Assembly: GCF_000247695.1 (NCBI RefSeq)
Contig: NW_004624795.1
Coordinates: 8,226,003-8,290,002, forward strand
Direction: 5' to 3'
DNA: 64,000 bases
Origin: Heterocephalus glaber
Taxonomy: Eukaryota > Chordata > Mammalia > Rodentia > Bathyergidae
The notes under the pieces were generated by a model. It saw nothing but the letters and a program-made list of their open reading frames with translations, had not been told where the DNA came from and searched no databases. Below are positions 23,266 to 37,731 of this stretch, piece after piece. Within the stretch, counting starts at the first letter, position 1. Every line of letters begins with the position of its first letter. The position numbers and the translations under genes are program-made.

Positions 23266-23834
23266 ATGACATTCAACATGAGCATTCCAAAAGAACTTTA
23301 TTAGGACCCTCTTTTCCTTTTTTCCCCCTTTTCTCTGTCTCATTCTACCTAGAAAAGATAAGATTTAGCATTTTATTTCTTCTCTGAACTTCTTTATTCA
23401 TGTCTTGCAAAGAAACTGACTCATTTTAATGGGCAGAAGAGGTGTAGATAGTGGCTATATTGACCAGCCTCTCCCTACTACATTTTCTCTCTGAAATGGT
23501 CATAGCTAGATCATAGCTAGACCATGTCTTGCCAGGTTTCCAGCTGGTAACATGTAGAGTTGGCTTTGTAGACTCTATTTCCCATGGATAGGTTTTATGA
23601 CATAGGTGAAGAAAGATAGCACTGTTGTTCTCATCCCATATAGCAGTTCCACTCTCCAATCTAACAATAAAAGACTGAGATTGCATATATTTTGGAGATT
23701 CTTAAAATCTAGCTACATTGTTAATGATATTGGCACTCTACTTTTATATTCCTTCTTAGTCTTCTTCTATTGGTAACAGAATCCAAACAGAACAGTGTAT
23801 GTCTTCCTCAACTACCACTTGTTCTTTCTCATAG

Positions 23835-24000
23835 AATGCAATCAGAGGCTGGGCTATGGAATAAGGCAATTCTTTCTTCAAATGTATGTTTTGACACTTA
23901 CTAATTCTATGCCTCTAGTTTCTCATTTACTTATGATGATAGTTTTTGGATCTACTATAAATATTATGCAGATTAAATAAGAAATATGGAATAGAACCTT
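23835..24000 (+). repeat. MIR SINE fragment
   Basis: Sense-oriented landmarks: CTTACTAATTCTATGCCTC, AGTTTCTCATTTACTTATGA and a TATGCAGATTAAATAAG core-like end. Confidence 0.5.
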
Positions 24001-24080
24001 GTTTTCAATTTGTATTAGCTGTTATTATCATTATTCCTAGCTCTCCATTCTTTCAATGATTACAAACAATATTGTGAATG

Positions 24081-24134
24081 TTAAGGATATAGAGAAGAAC
24101 TAGACTTGTTAAGAATATGGAGAAGAACTAGACT
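24081..24134. repeat. 28-bp tandem duplication
   Basis: TTAAGGATATAGAGAAGAAC plus TAGACTTG is followed by a second copy with two substitutions (AGAATATGG) ending TAGACT. A local duplication that has begun to diverge. Confidence 0.9.
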
Positions 24135-24755
24135 AAATATCTCACGTAGTAAATCTAGTGGGAGGCTATACAGAAGTTCAAAAAATGCATTCACTAATTT
24201 CTCAAATTTGTTGTCAAAACATTTATTAGGCACTAATCATTTACCAGGTTTTAAGCACTAGGTAGGGATGATGAGGGAAATTAAATGAAACACATGCATA
24301 CATACATACTTGTATAACATCAGTCTTTAGTATATGCAAAAAATAAACTGAATTGGGGCTGGTAACAGAGAATGAAAAGTAGAGAATTGGAAGGAACCAT
24401 TAGGTCAGCAAGTTATGTAAAGCTGGAATGAATAGGAAGTGTTGGGAAGACAAAAAGCAGTTCCTGTAGTTAAAGTGTCAAAAGTGAGTATAATCTGATG
24501 TTATACTGGAGAGATGAGCAGAAGCCAGATCACAGAGGATCTGAAAAAAAGTAATGAGGTTCTTATTTAAGTATAATGAAGAAGAATGCGAGGGTTATAA
24601 GGAAGGAATTGACTTGCCCTTATAAGCTTATAAATAAAGTTTTGATCTTAGGTAACCAATCAGAGGAATCTAAAAATCAAAGTTTCAAGAGACTTTACAT
24701 GTCCAAGTGGCAGGTGACAGACATTTAGGCTTGGAAGGCTAGAGTCAAGAATGGA

Positions 24756-24838
24756 TTGGGTGGGGATTTAGCTCAGTGGTGCCGCTTCCTGCCTCACAAG
24801 GACAAGGTCCCGAGTTCAATCCCCAGTACCAAAAAAAA
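24756..24838 (+). mobile_element. ID-type tRNA-derived SINE
   Basis: A TAGCTCAGTGG A box and a GAGTTCAATCC B box are both intact, ending CCCAGTACC with a ten-base A-tail. AAGAATGGA flanks it at 24747-24755 and 24839-24847. It lies 350 bp from the ARF1 retrocopy, so this site has taken two separate retrotranspositions. Confidence 0.92.
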
Positions 24839-25192
24839 AAGAATGGAGAAAATGCTAGATATATAAGAAAAGAGAAAAATCACTTGCTTAATGACATGCT
24901 CTTGATACCAAATTTTAGCGAGTATCTGTTCCTTTTCCCTATGGAACTTTCTGTGGGCTCTGTTTTGTATTCAAGACTACTGCAGACATTTAAAATATCA
25001 CTGGGTCTAATGGTATATATGGTGACAAAAGGAAAACCATTTAAACTATAGTCACCAGTTAGATTGTAGCCTTTTGTTTTGAATCCTAAAACTGATAGAT
25101 GTAAAATGGGGTACATGCATTCCCAAAGGTTAACTAAGGATACAAAGTCATTGTGGGCCTAGATAAGGAAATTAATTTTTATCTCATCAAGT

Positions 25193-25208
25193 CTCTATGA
25201 CATTTTTT
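25193..25208. repeat. 3' target-site duplication of ARF1 retrocopy
   Basis: The plus strand reads CTCTATGACATTTTTT. It matches CTCTACGACTTTTTTT at the far end of the retrocopy with two mismatches. The T-run merges with the short poly(A) tail. Paired direct repeats next to an A-tail are the signature of L1-driven target-primed reverse transcription. Confidence 0.82.
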
Positions 25209-26047
25209 AATAGTTAAGAGACTTTATTCTAATAGCTATAATTACAGTGCTTGTCGAAATGAAAACTGAAAACAAGTATACAAAACTGTTGATTACTAAT
25301 CGTGTATTGAAAGCAGTAAGAGGTTCACAACACCAAATAAACCAGCTCTGAAGTTTCCCCAAGATAAACTTAAGAGCTCCAGTTTCTTCAGTGTTTATCA
25401 AAATACAAAAGAAAAAATAGAGGTCGTCTTTTCTGATGGCAAATCGGACCCTTACGGGCTGAGGGAGGAAGCTGCTTCACACATAGAGGTGGGGGTGCTC
25501 CAGGACTGCGGTCTGGAATGGACCGGCCAACCCAGCTTGCAGGCGCTCCTGCTGGTGAGATCTAGACTTTGGCCAACGTGTCTGAGTGGGCACTGAGGAC
25601 AGGAGCTGCCACTCCAGCTGCACTGCGCCAGGGGGAGGCTGGTCCCCACGCCCACGCCCCCATCACAGCCCTCCCCGCCCACCCTGGGGGCACCGTGAGA
25701 ACGTGAGTACAAGCACGCTGGGGAAGGCAGGTGACCCAAAGACAGGCAGGCCACGGGGTCTCTACCTTGACTATGCTGTGGATGGCGTTTGTTCGTCACG
25801 TCTTGTGTCCCCAGTGCAACAGCCGATCTGATGACTAGTGTTCAGGCGGAACTGCAAATCCTACTCTAGGCATAGTCTCCTGTGTGTTCAAGTGTTCTCA
25901 TCTTGTAATTTTTAACTATTTTTAAAAATGCACTGAGTTTGGGTTAAAAACCGAGTGGATCCTGATACCAATCTGCAGCCAGCCCGGTGGCTCCCGGAGG
26001 CCAACCCAAATCCCTTCTCAGCACTGACAGTGAGTTGATTCTTTGTT

Positions 26048-26080
26048 TCTTTTCTTTTCTTCTTCTTCTTCTTTTTTTTA
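26048..26080. repeat. Pyrimidine tract with (CTT)n inside the ARF1 3' UTR copy
   Basis: TTTTCTTCTTCTTCTTC and a T-run within the antisense 3' UTR. Either a microsatellite present in the parent mRNA or one that expanded after insertion. Confidence 0.85.
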
Positions 26081-26156
26081 ACAGTAAAAAAAGCTGAGTA
26101 ATGTTGCATAGGAGTGCCAGAAACTGCCTCAGTGGAAACAGGAACTGTTTATATTA

Positions 26157-26837
<681 letters not shown>

Positions 26838-26915
26838 CCTTGTGGATTCTTGGAAGTGACACTGGCCAGAGACCTCAGCGGTGGCTGCCATGAGCCAGGC
26901 GTTGGTTTCACTCCC

Positions 26916-26933
26916 CTCTACGACTTTTTTTTT
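26916..26933. repeat. 5' target-site duplication of ARF1 retrocopy
   Basis: The plus strand reads CTCTACGACT followed by a T-run and then AAA, which is a good L1 endonuclease TTTT/AA target. It pairs with 25193-25208 and fixes the 5' boundary of the inserted mRNA at about 26915. Confidence 0.82.
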
Positions 26934-29900
26934 AAAGAGATGAATGAATCTGCCTGAAAATACATCTGTTGATGCATCGGGCAGGTTTTTCTTTCCCATT
27001 TTTCCTTACTTCCTATTCTTGACCACCCATCTCCCGTACTATACAAAAAAGGCATACTTCCCATACATCTTAGGGTATGTTATGATTCCTCATTTTGGGA
27101 CTCAAAACAGAGACAATTTCAGATACTATTATGGGGAAATCTTACCTAATCAAGGTGTACCAGAAACATACAAAACATTTCTCTGAATATATTTCTATTA
27201 AGGTTTAAATGAAACATTATGAGTGGGATATTTTGGCATAATACAGTATTTTCAGGAATGATGTATAGGCCAGGGTAATAACAGCAATGACTGTTTTTAT
27301 CTGACAGCATCAAATCTCTCACCTATTGCCCCCAGAGCAAAGTCAAAACATGAATTTTTTTCAGGGAAGAGTAATGTAAAATAAAACCAAGGAAAGCATT
27401 GTTAAAACATATTGAAGATGACTTATTTCATTTGGATGCTGAACTCCCTAACAACTCTACTTGATGTCCTTTATTTTCCTTTGCCTTCTTCTCTTGGTCT
27501 TTTTTCTTTCTCTGCTCCTCCTTATCTTTTTTCGTTCTCTTCTTCTGCTTTGCTGTCCATCTCCATATTTATTTCTGTTAGATTTGGAAATCTAAAATGG
27601 AATAGCACTACCTAGTAATAGATTAGTCTGACTACTAATGTGCACTGATTTTATCACTAAATACAGGGAAGAATAGTACTTAGCATCGCATAGGAGCCAA
27701 TTAATCAGAGAGATTACTCAACTAATTTGAACAAGGCCAGCCTGAGGGCAGAAGTGTAAGAGCAACTAAGTATCTGGGTTTCTTTTGCAAATTTGCACAC
27801 CCCATAAATTGAATAAAATGTAGTTCCAAAGTGCTGATGAAAATATACTTATCACAGTAATATGGAAACAGTCTATCAAAATATTTTATTGAAAACAATG
27901 CTTGGAAATGAATAACGTGGCAATTTTCCCAACTCTTTCTGGATATACCAAGTTGAGATAAAGTGCCTCTAGGTAAAAAATGAAAAGTATAACCAATAGT
28001 CATTTAATAACTTTTGGTAAAGCCTTCTTAAAATTTATAAAATGAGTTGTATAAATAATTGAGATTTTAGGAAATATCTTTTTGCAAGTAATAGGGCTTT
28101 TAATTATTTACTCTTAACAAAATGGAAAGGACATAATTTGTTGCCTGCTGCTAGATAATTAAGAATAATTTTTGATAACAGCTCACTGCTTTGTCTTTTT
28201 GTTTTTGGAGTTTTATATATTTCACAAGGACTTCAAAGAATTGATTGAAATACAATAAGAAATTGCTTCATTTTCCATGAATTTATATATATGAATAATA
28301 TTTTTCTGCACAGCTATTTTAAAAAACAAAAGGCACAAAATTAATCTTTAATTCTGTCTCATTTTTGTACTATTAGTCTTTCACAGATACCTAAATTCAT
28401 TGAAAATACAACCTATTTATTTTATTAAAATGAATTTCTAATAAAGTTATCCATGATATGTTTAATAATTTTTCAGTTTACAAAATATGTGTGTAATTTT
28501 ATTCAGTTGTATATTAATTAAAATATTACAATAACTCAATAGAAGTTATAGAAGAAATTATTTAATTCATAAGGCTTAATAATCAATAAATTTTTAAAAT
28601 ACTAAAATATTTTTGTACTAGAGAACTATAAGACTGATTTATGAAATAATTTGGCATAAAAGATATTTTATGATGATCCAATTCTGTAAGAGCTGTTGAA
28701 TGCAAATACAAGTTCTAGGAGAATAAGTAAAGATGTATTATTCATGGGTACTGAAAGGAAACTTTTTATTATATTATTATAAATAGTTGCTGGTTGGTAT
28801 CAAGTTACTATGATATTTAGATTCCATGTGCAACATTTAAAAAGAGTTACATCTGCAAGTGTGTGTATAAGACCATTAGTCTTAGTAACTGCCTTTAAAA
28901 TTTAGACTTTTGTGTAGACGTTCCAATTTTTTTCTCAGTGAAAGGGAGTGCCATGGACAATACCCTTATTAAGAAATATATCCTTCACTTTTGAGGTCGT
29001 ATTTTAATAAGATTAAAAACATTCGATTTGCCTTCACTTTGGAGGACTTATCCTACATAACTTATGATTTCCAAGGATGTGTATTTAATTACATGATGCA
29101 TGAATCTTGCTGAGATCTCTATGATATACACCACATACAGCTTTCTAGACCTTATCACAGCACTTCTCATAAGTTGAAGAGGGCTTCTTGTAAGTATTGA
29201 GATAATCACAGTCCTTGTGTTCTGTACTGTAAGAAAAATGGAAGGCAATTGATGTATACCTAAATCACGATATTAACTGTATTTTTCTGTTTTGATTAAG
29301 TGAAAATGTACTCTAAAATTTGGACAAAAATCCGTTTTTCTGATCTATTATTTCATATTAAATATTAAGGGCTTTATTAATTTGCTTCATTACAGTGTTT
29401 ATATTTGGAACATTCACTTCAGTCAAAGTTACCACCTGATCAAGTTCTCCATAATTCTATTGTATTGAAGAACTGTCAATCAGATACACTGGAAAACCTC
29501 AGGAAGGAAATGGGAATTCATTTGGAATTTTTACCTACATTGCTTTGAAATCTTCCAGAATATCTTCACAATTTCATCAAAGGTACAATGTCTGTTTTGA
29601 TGCACTGCTTTCGTGGGTAAAGCAAATCCAGTGACTTCAAACTGCCATTATTATCATATTGACTTTTAGGTCAGGGTCATGGAGCTAGGTGCCTGCCAGT
29701 TGCTGTGGCCTTCTGCTGTCACCACACACAGGGAGGCAGAGAAGAGGGCAGGAAGAGCGACTGGAGCCCTCTAGGCTGATGCTGAGGTGAGCACAAGTGA
29801 GAACTTTATCCAGCCCCCAGTCCCCAGAAACTCCCATTCTCAATGCATTTCCATTCCTAGGACTCAAATATTATAAAAGCTTGGTGTAGTTTCCTTTCCC

Positions 29901-31672
29901 ACTTAACAGACACCCAGTTTAGCAGATATCTGAAAGACTTTGGGATGGGCATTAATCAACCCAAGTCCAGTCAGTCATTAGTCCTTTGAGCATGTTCAAC
30001 ACAGGCAGTAATGGAAGTGCTTTCTCTGAAATAAGCATTTTATTTTTTCTCTCCTTTATTATCTTTATAAAACACCCATTAAAAACCTCATTATCTTTTT
30101 AAACCCCTTTATGAACCACTTCCCTGCATGATAAAGAGGTTTTTTTAAACATAAATGTCTCAGTTATTAGTTCAGCATTGCTTTTCACTTAGATCCTATG
30201 CTGTCTTCCACATCCCATAGCTGCTTTCAGGACTCCCCGACACCCACACTCCCCCCAAACACAATCCCCCACACCCTCACTCATGCTATGTTTAACCTGG
30301 GCATGGACTGCTGCAGTCAGATAATTGATTTCCAGTCTATTTTCTCATAATTACAAGGCATTTTCTTCAGCAAAGATGGTTTTGATAATAATAGTCTTGC
30401 TACCATAATTAAATCTTTTCCTGACATTGTAGCAAATCTATTCTTGTTCAAGTTAAAGGTGTTTGAAATTGATATTTTTTCCTTTTGGCATCTTCAAAGT
30501 ATGAAAAACATCAACCCCCTATGAGATCATATATACAATATGTGATCTAATTCCTTAGCAACTAAACAGGATTTTTAAAAAAATTCATATCAGTATCTGA
30601 TTAAGATAGCTAACAGTTAAACAATACATTCTCGACTCCTTTCTAAGAAAATTGTACTGTAACTGACCTGAAAAATACATAAATAAAATAAATCCATAGC
30701 TCTTCAGAAAAGGCAGGGAAGGTATCCTGAAACTAACAATGGCAGAGAATTTCTTGAAGATGGAAGGAAAATGATACCATTTACCTTGAGGGGGTGCTTT
30801 TGGCTAAAGAAGAAATCATCAATAAGGAGTAGATTGTTCATCCAAACAAGCCTGGAATAATTAAAGCTGATTGGAATTAGAGGAAAGGAAAACCCAATCA
30901 TAGTGTGGACAACAGATAAATTAATTGGAAAGAGGGAAACATTTGCATAAGTCCCCTGTTCTCAGAATGAACCTTCCAACCCCTACTGTTTGCCCCAACG
31001 CTAAATAACAAGTACAGGCAACCAACTGAAAAACAAACTAACACAGCAGCCCAAGACACCTAGGGGTTCCAGGAAGAATGCAAGTGCACACAGAGAAAAC
31101 AGCCCACCCACCCTTGTTAAGTCAGACTCACTGACTGCATATTGATTTCACCTTCAGGTTTAATAGTTTAGTTCTTTCATGGATTCTGGAAGCTGTCTTT
31201 TTATTGCTTATGTATCAAATTTGTTTTCTGTTGCTTACATTTTTGAGAATAGATGCTAAGGGATATGTGGGTATGTGGAACTGGTTACTGGGCTGACAGG
31301 AGACGGAAGTGATGAAACAAATTGTCCTGCCAACTCAGATTCTCAGGTGGAAATCAGCAGCCGAAGCCACAGGAAAATGATGAAACTGATCATATAATTA
31401 GCCAAATCCATGTGTGCACTGGGGGTGAACTGTGGGAAGAATATAGGAGTGGATTCTGAAATGCGGAACTTTAATTGTGTGTTCCATCATAGTTCTGTCA
31501 TGTTGTTTATACAAATACTTTAAGGTGTTCATCAGAAAAAAGGTGAAATCTCAATAACTGAAAGGAATTACCTGAAGGATGGATAAAACTGAGCAAAACA
31601 ATGAATTGTGCAACCACATTGAAACATCATACACTCCTAGAGGAAGAGTTGACAATCATCCCATATGCTCTC
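26934..31672. other. Long unassigned AT-rich stretch
   Basis: Nearly 5 kb with no recognised gene, SINE or LTR. 28000-28900 is extremely AT-rich. 29650-29870 is GC-richer with a 60-codon minus-strand frame that I do not trust. A C/A-rich run lies at 30235-30290. Confidence 0.5.
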
Positions 31673-32059
31673 TGTCATGGTTTATATCTAAATGTCCCCC
31701 TAAAGCCTCATGTGCTCATAGGTGAGGCTTTAGGAGGTGACTGCCTCATGAGTGCATGATACTCATCAGGGAATTAGTCCATGGGTGAGTTTGTAGCTAA
31801 GTGTGATGTTGGGAAGTGAAGCCTGGTTGGAGGCATGGCTCACAGGGTGTATGGCCTGGCAGAGTCTAACTCCCTCTCTCTTCCCTGAGTCTCTCTACTT
31901 CCTGCCACTATGTCATGAGCTCTTTCTCCTCTCCCTTTCCTTGAGGTCAGCTAACTATGGACTGAAACCTCTTCAAACATTGAATCAAAATAAAGCTTTC
32001 CTCCTTCAATTTGTGAGTGTGGGATATTGTGTCTCAGCAATGAGAAAGTAACCAAGACA
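31673..32059 (+). mobile_element. ERVL-MaLR-type solo LTR
   Basis: Starts TGTCATGGTTTATATC and ends AACCAAGACA. Inside are GGGAATTAGTCCATGGGTGA, CTTCCTGCCACTATGTCATG, TATGGACTGAAACCTC and an AATAAA signal near 31990. Length about 390 bp, a normal MaLR LTR size. No matching 5-bp flank is seen, so ends may be off by a few bases. The 82-codon frame within it is incidental. Confidence 0.7.
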
Positions 32060-32061
32060 TT

Positions 32062-34690
32062 ATCTTTCATTATTTCTCGTCAAGTGCTTATGATAAGGAC
32101 TCAACGTTGGAACAAAGACATGAATGCAGAAGTTGCTTTTAAGATAAATTAGAGGAGTTCAACCATTCGTTCCATCAGTGATTTCTGTTCAATGTATACA
32201 CATAGACTTTCTGAGGACAAATCAAATAAGGTGAAAGGAAAGTAGTTTGGGGTTTGGCTGATGATGTATGTCCATGCACCAGTTTCTACTCCCCATGTGC
32301 TTCCTATCAATACTTCTCTATGATTAAGACACTTTCTGGGTTTGCTAACAAATGGGGAACAGTCATTATAGAGGCAACAATATAGGCATGGAAATTGGGG
32401 CTCAGGAAATGGTATGTCTTCAAGAGATCTTCCTTGGTAAACTAATCAGTGACACCCCAAAAACAAAATCAACAATCCCAAGATGGCACTTCCAGTACTG
32501 GCTGTCTTGAAGATATTATTTGAGAGCACAAAGCATGAAAAAGTGTGAAAAAGCAGAAACTAAGAAAAAAGAACTGAAACTAGAAACTAAAGATAAACAA
32601 CCTGCTCAAGAAGTTGCGTGCATGGTGAGGGAGTTAAAATTAAGATTAGAGGAAGATAGGGTGCTACGGGAGAGTTTTTAAATAGCTGAGAAACTGAAAA
32701 CTTCTTGATTTGTCTTGATGGTTACAGCTGCATGAATTCTTAGATAGATTATAAACAGGTTGGACAATAAACTCTTAGAAAAGGAAATAGAATTTCTAAC
32801 TGGTAAAAATTCAACCAAAACAAGTCAGTCTTCAGTTCCTTTTTGAAAATTCTGCTTAATCCATGCCCTAATAGTCCAGTGTCTACAGCCTGATAAGCAA
32901 ATATGAGGAGGAAGATACTTTCCGAACACTAACTATGAGCAAGGTTTTTGTTAGGCTCTGCCATTCTGCTTACAGACACATTTTGTATTGCCAAGGACTT
33001 CGGATTTGATATCCTCTAGCTTTCCTTCCACCTTTAAGATTTTATGGTTGTCTAGTTTGAAGAAAGCGGATATACTTTTCACAGATTTGTGTAAAAATTG
33101 TCTTAGAATGAAATTAACTATGGCCCTTAGCTAATTAATTGTTATTGTCAGAACAAAAGTTAAGCTGAGAACCCTGCAATGCCTACATATTTATTGAGAG
33201 TATGCATTTCTTTGTGATAAGGGAACCCTTAGTAGTTCAGGGCTTCAATTTAGGGAAAACAAATGCTACTATATAGGTTCTCAGTTTCTCACTGAGTTCT
33301 CATCATTTTTGTATTTTATTTTTGGTAAAATTCATATCTAAATTGCTGTCCTTTCACATTTTAAAATATAAGTCTTTGTGTGTTTGAAATTTCTTTTTAA
33401 GGCCACAGTTGTCAGTTTACTTGCCTCTAATGGAAACCCGCATAATGACACAGGGATCCCATCGGCAGTGAAATTGTGAGAAGGAAGGGCCACTGATATT
33501 ATTTTGTTGCGCCCTTAATACATTAAAAGGTAATATATACATTTCTCAGTGAATGCTTTCTGTGCTATGATACAGAAGCAGCCATACTGCAACTCTGCAT
33601 GGATGGAGCTATCAGAAAGGGTGCTCTCCTCTGTTGGCACTGGCTTCTAGTGAAGAACACAGGAGAGAAAACAAGTGAGGAGCACAGAAGGAGACTATGA
33701 GAGAGTATCAGCAACAGCGCTGGTTTTCTTTGCTGCCACACATGGAAAGAAAAATACCATTAGAGACACTACATATTATCTCTTACACATTGAGAGGTTT
33801 GCAAAGCTACAGTTACGTCAGTGAATTTACATTTTCTTAAAACTTAAAATTAACCTAATCCCTGCGTGTGCATGTTTATGTGTCTCTGTGCTTGCCTAAT
33901 GCTGTAAATTAGAAAAGGGGGTTATAGCAATAATAAATATTTAATAATATATATGCAGTTGCTAGACAGTATCATGAAAGTATATAGCTATAATGAGTTA
34001 CAAGGGTTTTTTTCAGTTGACTGTGATTGATAAGTTATTTTTACAGAAATGACTGAGTTGTAATTATGGTGGATATTAGCAATGAAACACTAAATATTGT
34101 GAAGACAGATCATATTCTAAGACAGGGGACTAACATTATCCCCATCAGTACCAGGTTCTGGGTTTGTCATTTTATATTTATGCTTTCTACTCTAAACTTA
34201 CAATTGTGGGAAGTTAGTGATGTCATTATTTTTATAAGATGAATTATCTGAAAGCCAGATTACTTAAAACATTTAAAAAATATTATTTGCCTAGTCAAGA
34301 AAATTGGATTCTGATTTGAATCTTGAAATGATCAACTTCGAAGCTGCACTTTTTCCATGTTTTCAAGACTATCAATACTTGCACTTTGCCAGGGCTGGGA
34401 GGGATAATATGTGCATAATTATTAGATTTCAGTCTACCACTCTGCTGGCTCTGAATTGTTGCTGATGTCAATGTTTCTGTTCCTATTCCTTTCAGTTGTT
34501 TACAAGATAATAAAGTCATGCATCTGGTCATCAAAATGATTTGCCCGAGATATGCAGACTAAGTGACATGGAAGTAAAGATTGCTTATGTCTGGCAGTAT
34601 CAAGAACCTGTCATAGCTGCACTGTGCAGTGGTTTTGTTCTTAGTGGTTTTCAGAATGAATCTCTTCTCCAGTCTCTTTCTAGAAATATA
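32062..34690. other. Unassigned DNA
   Basis: No gene or clear repeat. 33400-33530 is slightly CpG-richer and repeat-free (ACCCGCATAATGACACAGGG) and could be a small conserved element. Confidence 0.45.
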
Positions 34691-34699
34691 ATAACAATA

Positions 34700-34805
34700 A
34701 TAATCCACCTTTATTGACTGTACACTATGCCAGCCAGTTTTAATTTCTACACAGATACGAATTCATTTAATCATCATATTAATTCCATAGCTTGAGGTGA
34801 ATGAA
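34700..34805 (-). repeat. MIR SINE fragment
   Basis: CTTTATTGACTGTACACTATG, GCCAGCCAGTTTTAATTTC and ATTCATTTAATCATCATATT mirror the antisense MIR 3' end. Confidence 0.6.
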
Positions 34806-34989
34806 GTACCATCTTCAAAATTGCATGTCCAGAGTCCTAATTTTGCTCTCTTCCCTGACCTTTCCAACCTTGATTCTTGGAAAGCTGTTAAGAGTGAATT
34901 GTGAACTACTGAGATGGGCTGCTATTTATTCTCTTGCTGTAGATCAGTGTGTGAGGGACACATAATTTGCTGTTTTCAGGATTATTTTT

Positions 34990-35960
34990 TTGCCAAGTTT
35001 GATTTAGTTTTTTAATTATCAAGTAGTTTACCCAGACAAAAATTAATATAACAGATATATATTTACCCACTACCAGTAATAGTAATCATTTTGTGTTAAT
35101 TTAGTATCTTTTAATTTAGAGAATGTTTAGACATATTGAAAGCCTCATATTGTATTTCTAAATTCCTTTATTTTTCTCTCTGAGATAACTGATATCCTGA
35201 TATTAGTATATATCATCCATATGTATTTTTGTTTTTAGTACATATGCTTATACATAGTGATACTCTTGTGTATCTTTAAAGCTTATATAAGCAATGCCAT
35301 ATTATTAGTTTTTCAATTTTCCTTTTCACTTACAATTACAGTTTTAAAAATTTCCATTTTTCCGTGCAGCTAGTTAACACTTTTTAAATGCTGAAATTGA
35401 TCTATTATAAATAAATCACAGTACACTTATTCGCCCCCTTACTGAGAAAGTTATATCATCTATTATTCCTTGCATTTAAATAATTCTGCAATAACTATCC
35501 TTGGGCACATGCTCAAAAATGCCTTTAGGGGAAGCCAAAAGAAATAGAATTGCTTGGTAATAGACTAACCATGTGTTATTTTCATACCAATTACTCAATT
35601 GTTCTCCAAGTTACTAGCAGCAAGCTATATCCCCATCAGCAATGTATTACAGTCCCAATTTCCACTTCTTATTGCTAACACTTGTTATTAGTGATATTAA
35701 TTGGTAACAATATCATGAATAGTGGTGGGTAGAATGTTATCCTAGTTAGCAAATTTTATGATTAAGAAGAAGGTTGGATATTTTTATATTTCTTCATTAT
35801 AAATTCAACAGTTTCCCTATGTAAGTTAACCTTTTATTCACATGACTATTTTCTTTATACTGACTTATGTTTTTTGTTATATCCTGTTAACAACTCATCT
35901 GTTAGTTTTACCATGTTTTCATCAGAAATATTAATTTTAAATAATTGCTTATAAAGCCTC
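34990..35960 (-). mobile_element. Old L1 (L1M-type) 3' fragment, antisense
   Basis: The plus strand carries the complement of old L1 sequence: TTACCCACTACCAGTAATAG, AGAAATAGAATTGCTTGGTA, ATATCCCCATCAGCAATG, TTGCTAACACTTGTTATTAG. These occur in the order expected for the mammalian-wide L1M group. No open reading frame survives. Confidence 0.6.
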
Positions 35961-36494
35961 AATGAAAAGTTTTTTATCATCTATCAAAACCCCTATCAAT
36001 TAGCAAGCACTCATGTCCATATGTTTGCTGCCTGTTACTAAGTTTACTTATTCTAATCTTTTATTTCTCACTGGGCTCTGCATTATATACTGTGACAATA
36101 ATTTAACGCTAATTTAATCTTTTCTAACTATCAATGCCTAATTGTCTAAGTCTCTTCTTATTCTTCTTCAATCATCTTAGTGGTGTTTAGCTCTTAACAA
36201 CTATTTATACATTTTAGAATTAGCTTTTCCAGAATTATTTGAAATAATTGTATTAAGATTTCTATCTCAATTGCTTAATATCCATAGATTAACTTGAAGT
36301 AAAAGAATAACCTCATGATATGGAGTCTTCTTATACACAAAAAGATTCAGTCTCAAATTTATTTCTGTATAAAGCCTTATCAAATCACTTGAAATACAAA
36401 TATGCAATTGCATGAGTTGAGAAAATAACCAAATTACTCACTGCTATTCATGATGAATTTAAAATGTAAAAGCAAATAATTTGGAAAATATACA

Positions 36495-36800
36495 GCGTGA
36501 TTTATTTAATTTTTTAAATTTTCATTAGCACATTTGCCATACATAATGATCACATTCATCATGAGTAATTTGTATCTGTACATTTTTCTTTTTTCTTTTT
36601 TTCTTTTTTTGGTACTGGGGATCGAACTCAGGTCCTTGCACTTGTGAGGCAAGCAGCAGAACCACTCAGCTAAATCCCCAGCCCTTATATCTGTACATAA
36701 TATATTTTAATTATTTTTTCCCATTCTTCTCTTCCTTCAACTCTTCTTTCCCTCCTTATTTACAAAATTTCTGTTTCTATTGATATTTGAAACTAGGAAA
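36495..36800 (-). mobile_element. L1 3' UTR, antisense, split by a SINE
   Basis: TTTAATTTTTTAAATTTTCA (complement of an A-tail) leads into ATTAGCACATTTGCCATACA and TTCATCATGAGTAATTTG. After the nested ID SINE the text resumes with a pyrimidine-rich stretch (TTCTCTTCCTTCAACTCTTC), as in L1 3' UTRs. Only the 3' end is present. Confidence 0.55.
36584..36687 (-). mobile_element. ID-type tRNA-derived SINE nested in an L1 3' end
   Basis: Minus-strand copy with a mixed T/C tail complement, then complements of GGTACT, the B box (GTTCGATCC on minus) and the A box. Perfect 11-bp duplications TATCTGTACAT lie at 36573-36583 and 36688-36698. The flanking DNA on both sides reads as one interrupted L1 3' region, so this is a nested insertion. 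Confidence 0.93.
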
Positions 36801-37731
36801 TAGACATAAACTCTATTTCTGTTTCATAAGCACTCCTATAGTATGTTCTGCTCCTTGAAAATATGTATTTTGGACCAATTTTATTCTAGAAAACTCAAGA
36901 GTACAACAAACAAAATTTTACAATTTAAGAAAATTATGTCAAGGGCATTATTTTTATTGGTAGAGAACAAATCAGAACAAATCCCCAATAGAATTGAATG
37001 TAAGCAAAGTGCTAAAAAGGACATAAAATATTTCAATCTACTCTGACAAATAAAGGCTTGAAATAATCTTTTCTGAGCATTTTGTAATTTTAATCAATTG
37101 GTCATACTGAGTAATTATTTTCTACAATTTATTTTCATTCTTTTCATTGTTCATATCTCACACTAAACCTCTTTACACGTACATCTCTTTTTGTTTCACG
37201 ATTTTCCCATTGCTCTATGCTTCATCTCAAATGGATTTTATTGTTCTTTTCCTTCTCAGCAATTCCCATTGGAACCTTCATCCCATGTAAACACAATCTT
37301 ATATATTTTCAACTCCTTTGTTGAAAGTACACATCATTCAAAACTACCTCTTACCCGGAGACACCATTTTCTCTACAATGTACATTTTCTTGTAACACTT
37401 CCAAAGGCAACAGGACTGTCTGAGGTTTTCACTCTATTGTTTCTCTGCTCACTGAGAAGGCTAGCACTTGGCCTTTCTATTTTCTTGCCATTTGTCTGGA
37501 CCACTTTGTGTTCATTTTCTTCTCGAATCATCTAAGGTTAGAAGTCCATCACTGTATTATTCTCTCATGATTCTCCAGGATTTAAAAGCTGCTTCAGAGG
37601 CACCATGGAAACTTTTCAACTCATTATCAATTTTAACTCAGTATTCACTTGTCTTCTCTTCTCACATACGTGTTGTTTTAAATATTCTAGAAAATAAGCA
37701 AAATGAAACACGCTGCGAATCCCATTCAAAG

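Noticed and set aside
25452..25831. 115- and 81-codon frames and a GC-rich island suggestive of a CpG-island promoter or gene
   Set aside because: The region is the antisense of the ARF1 3' UTR in the retrocopy; open frames on both strands follow from its GC content.
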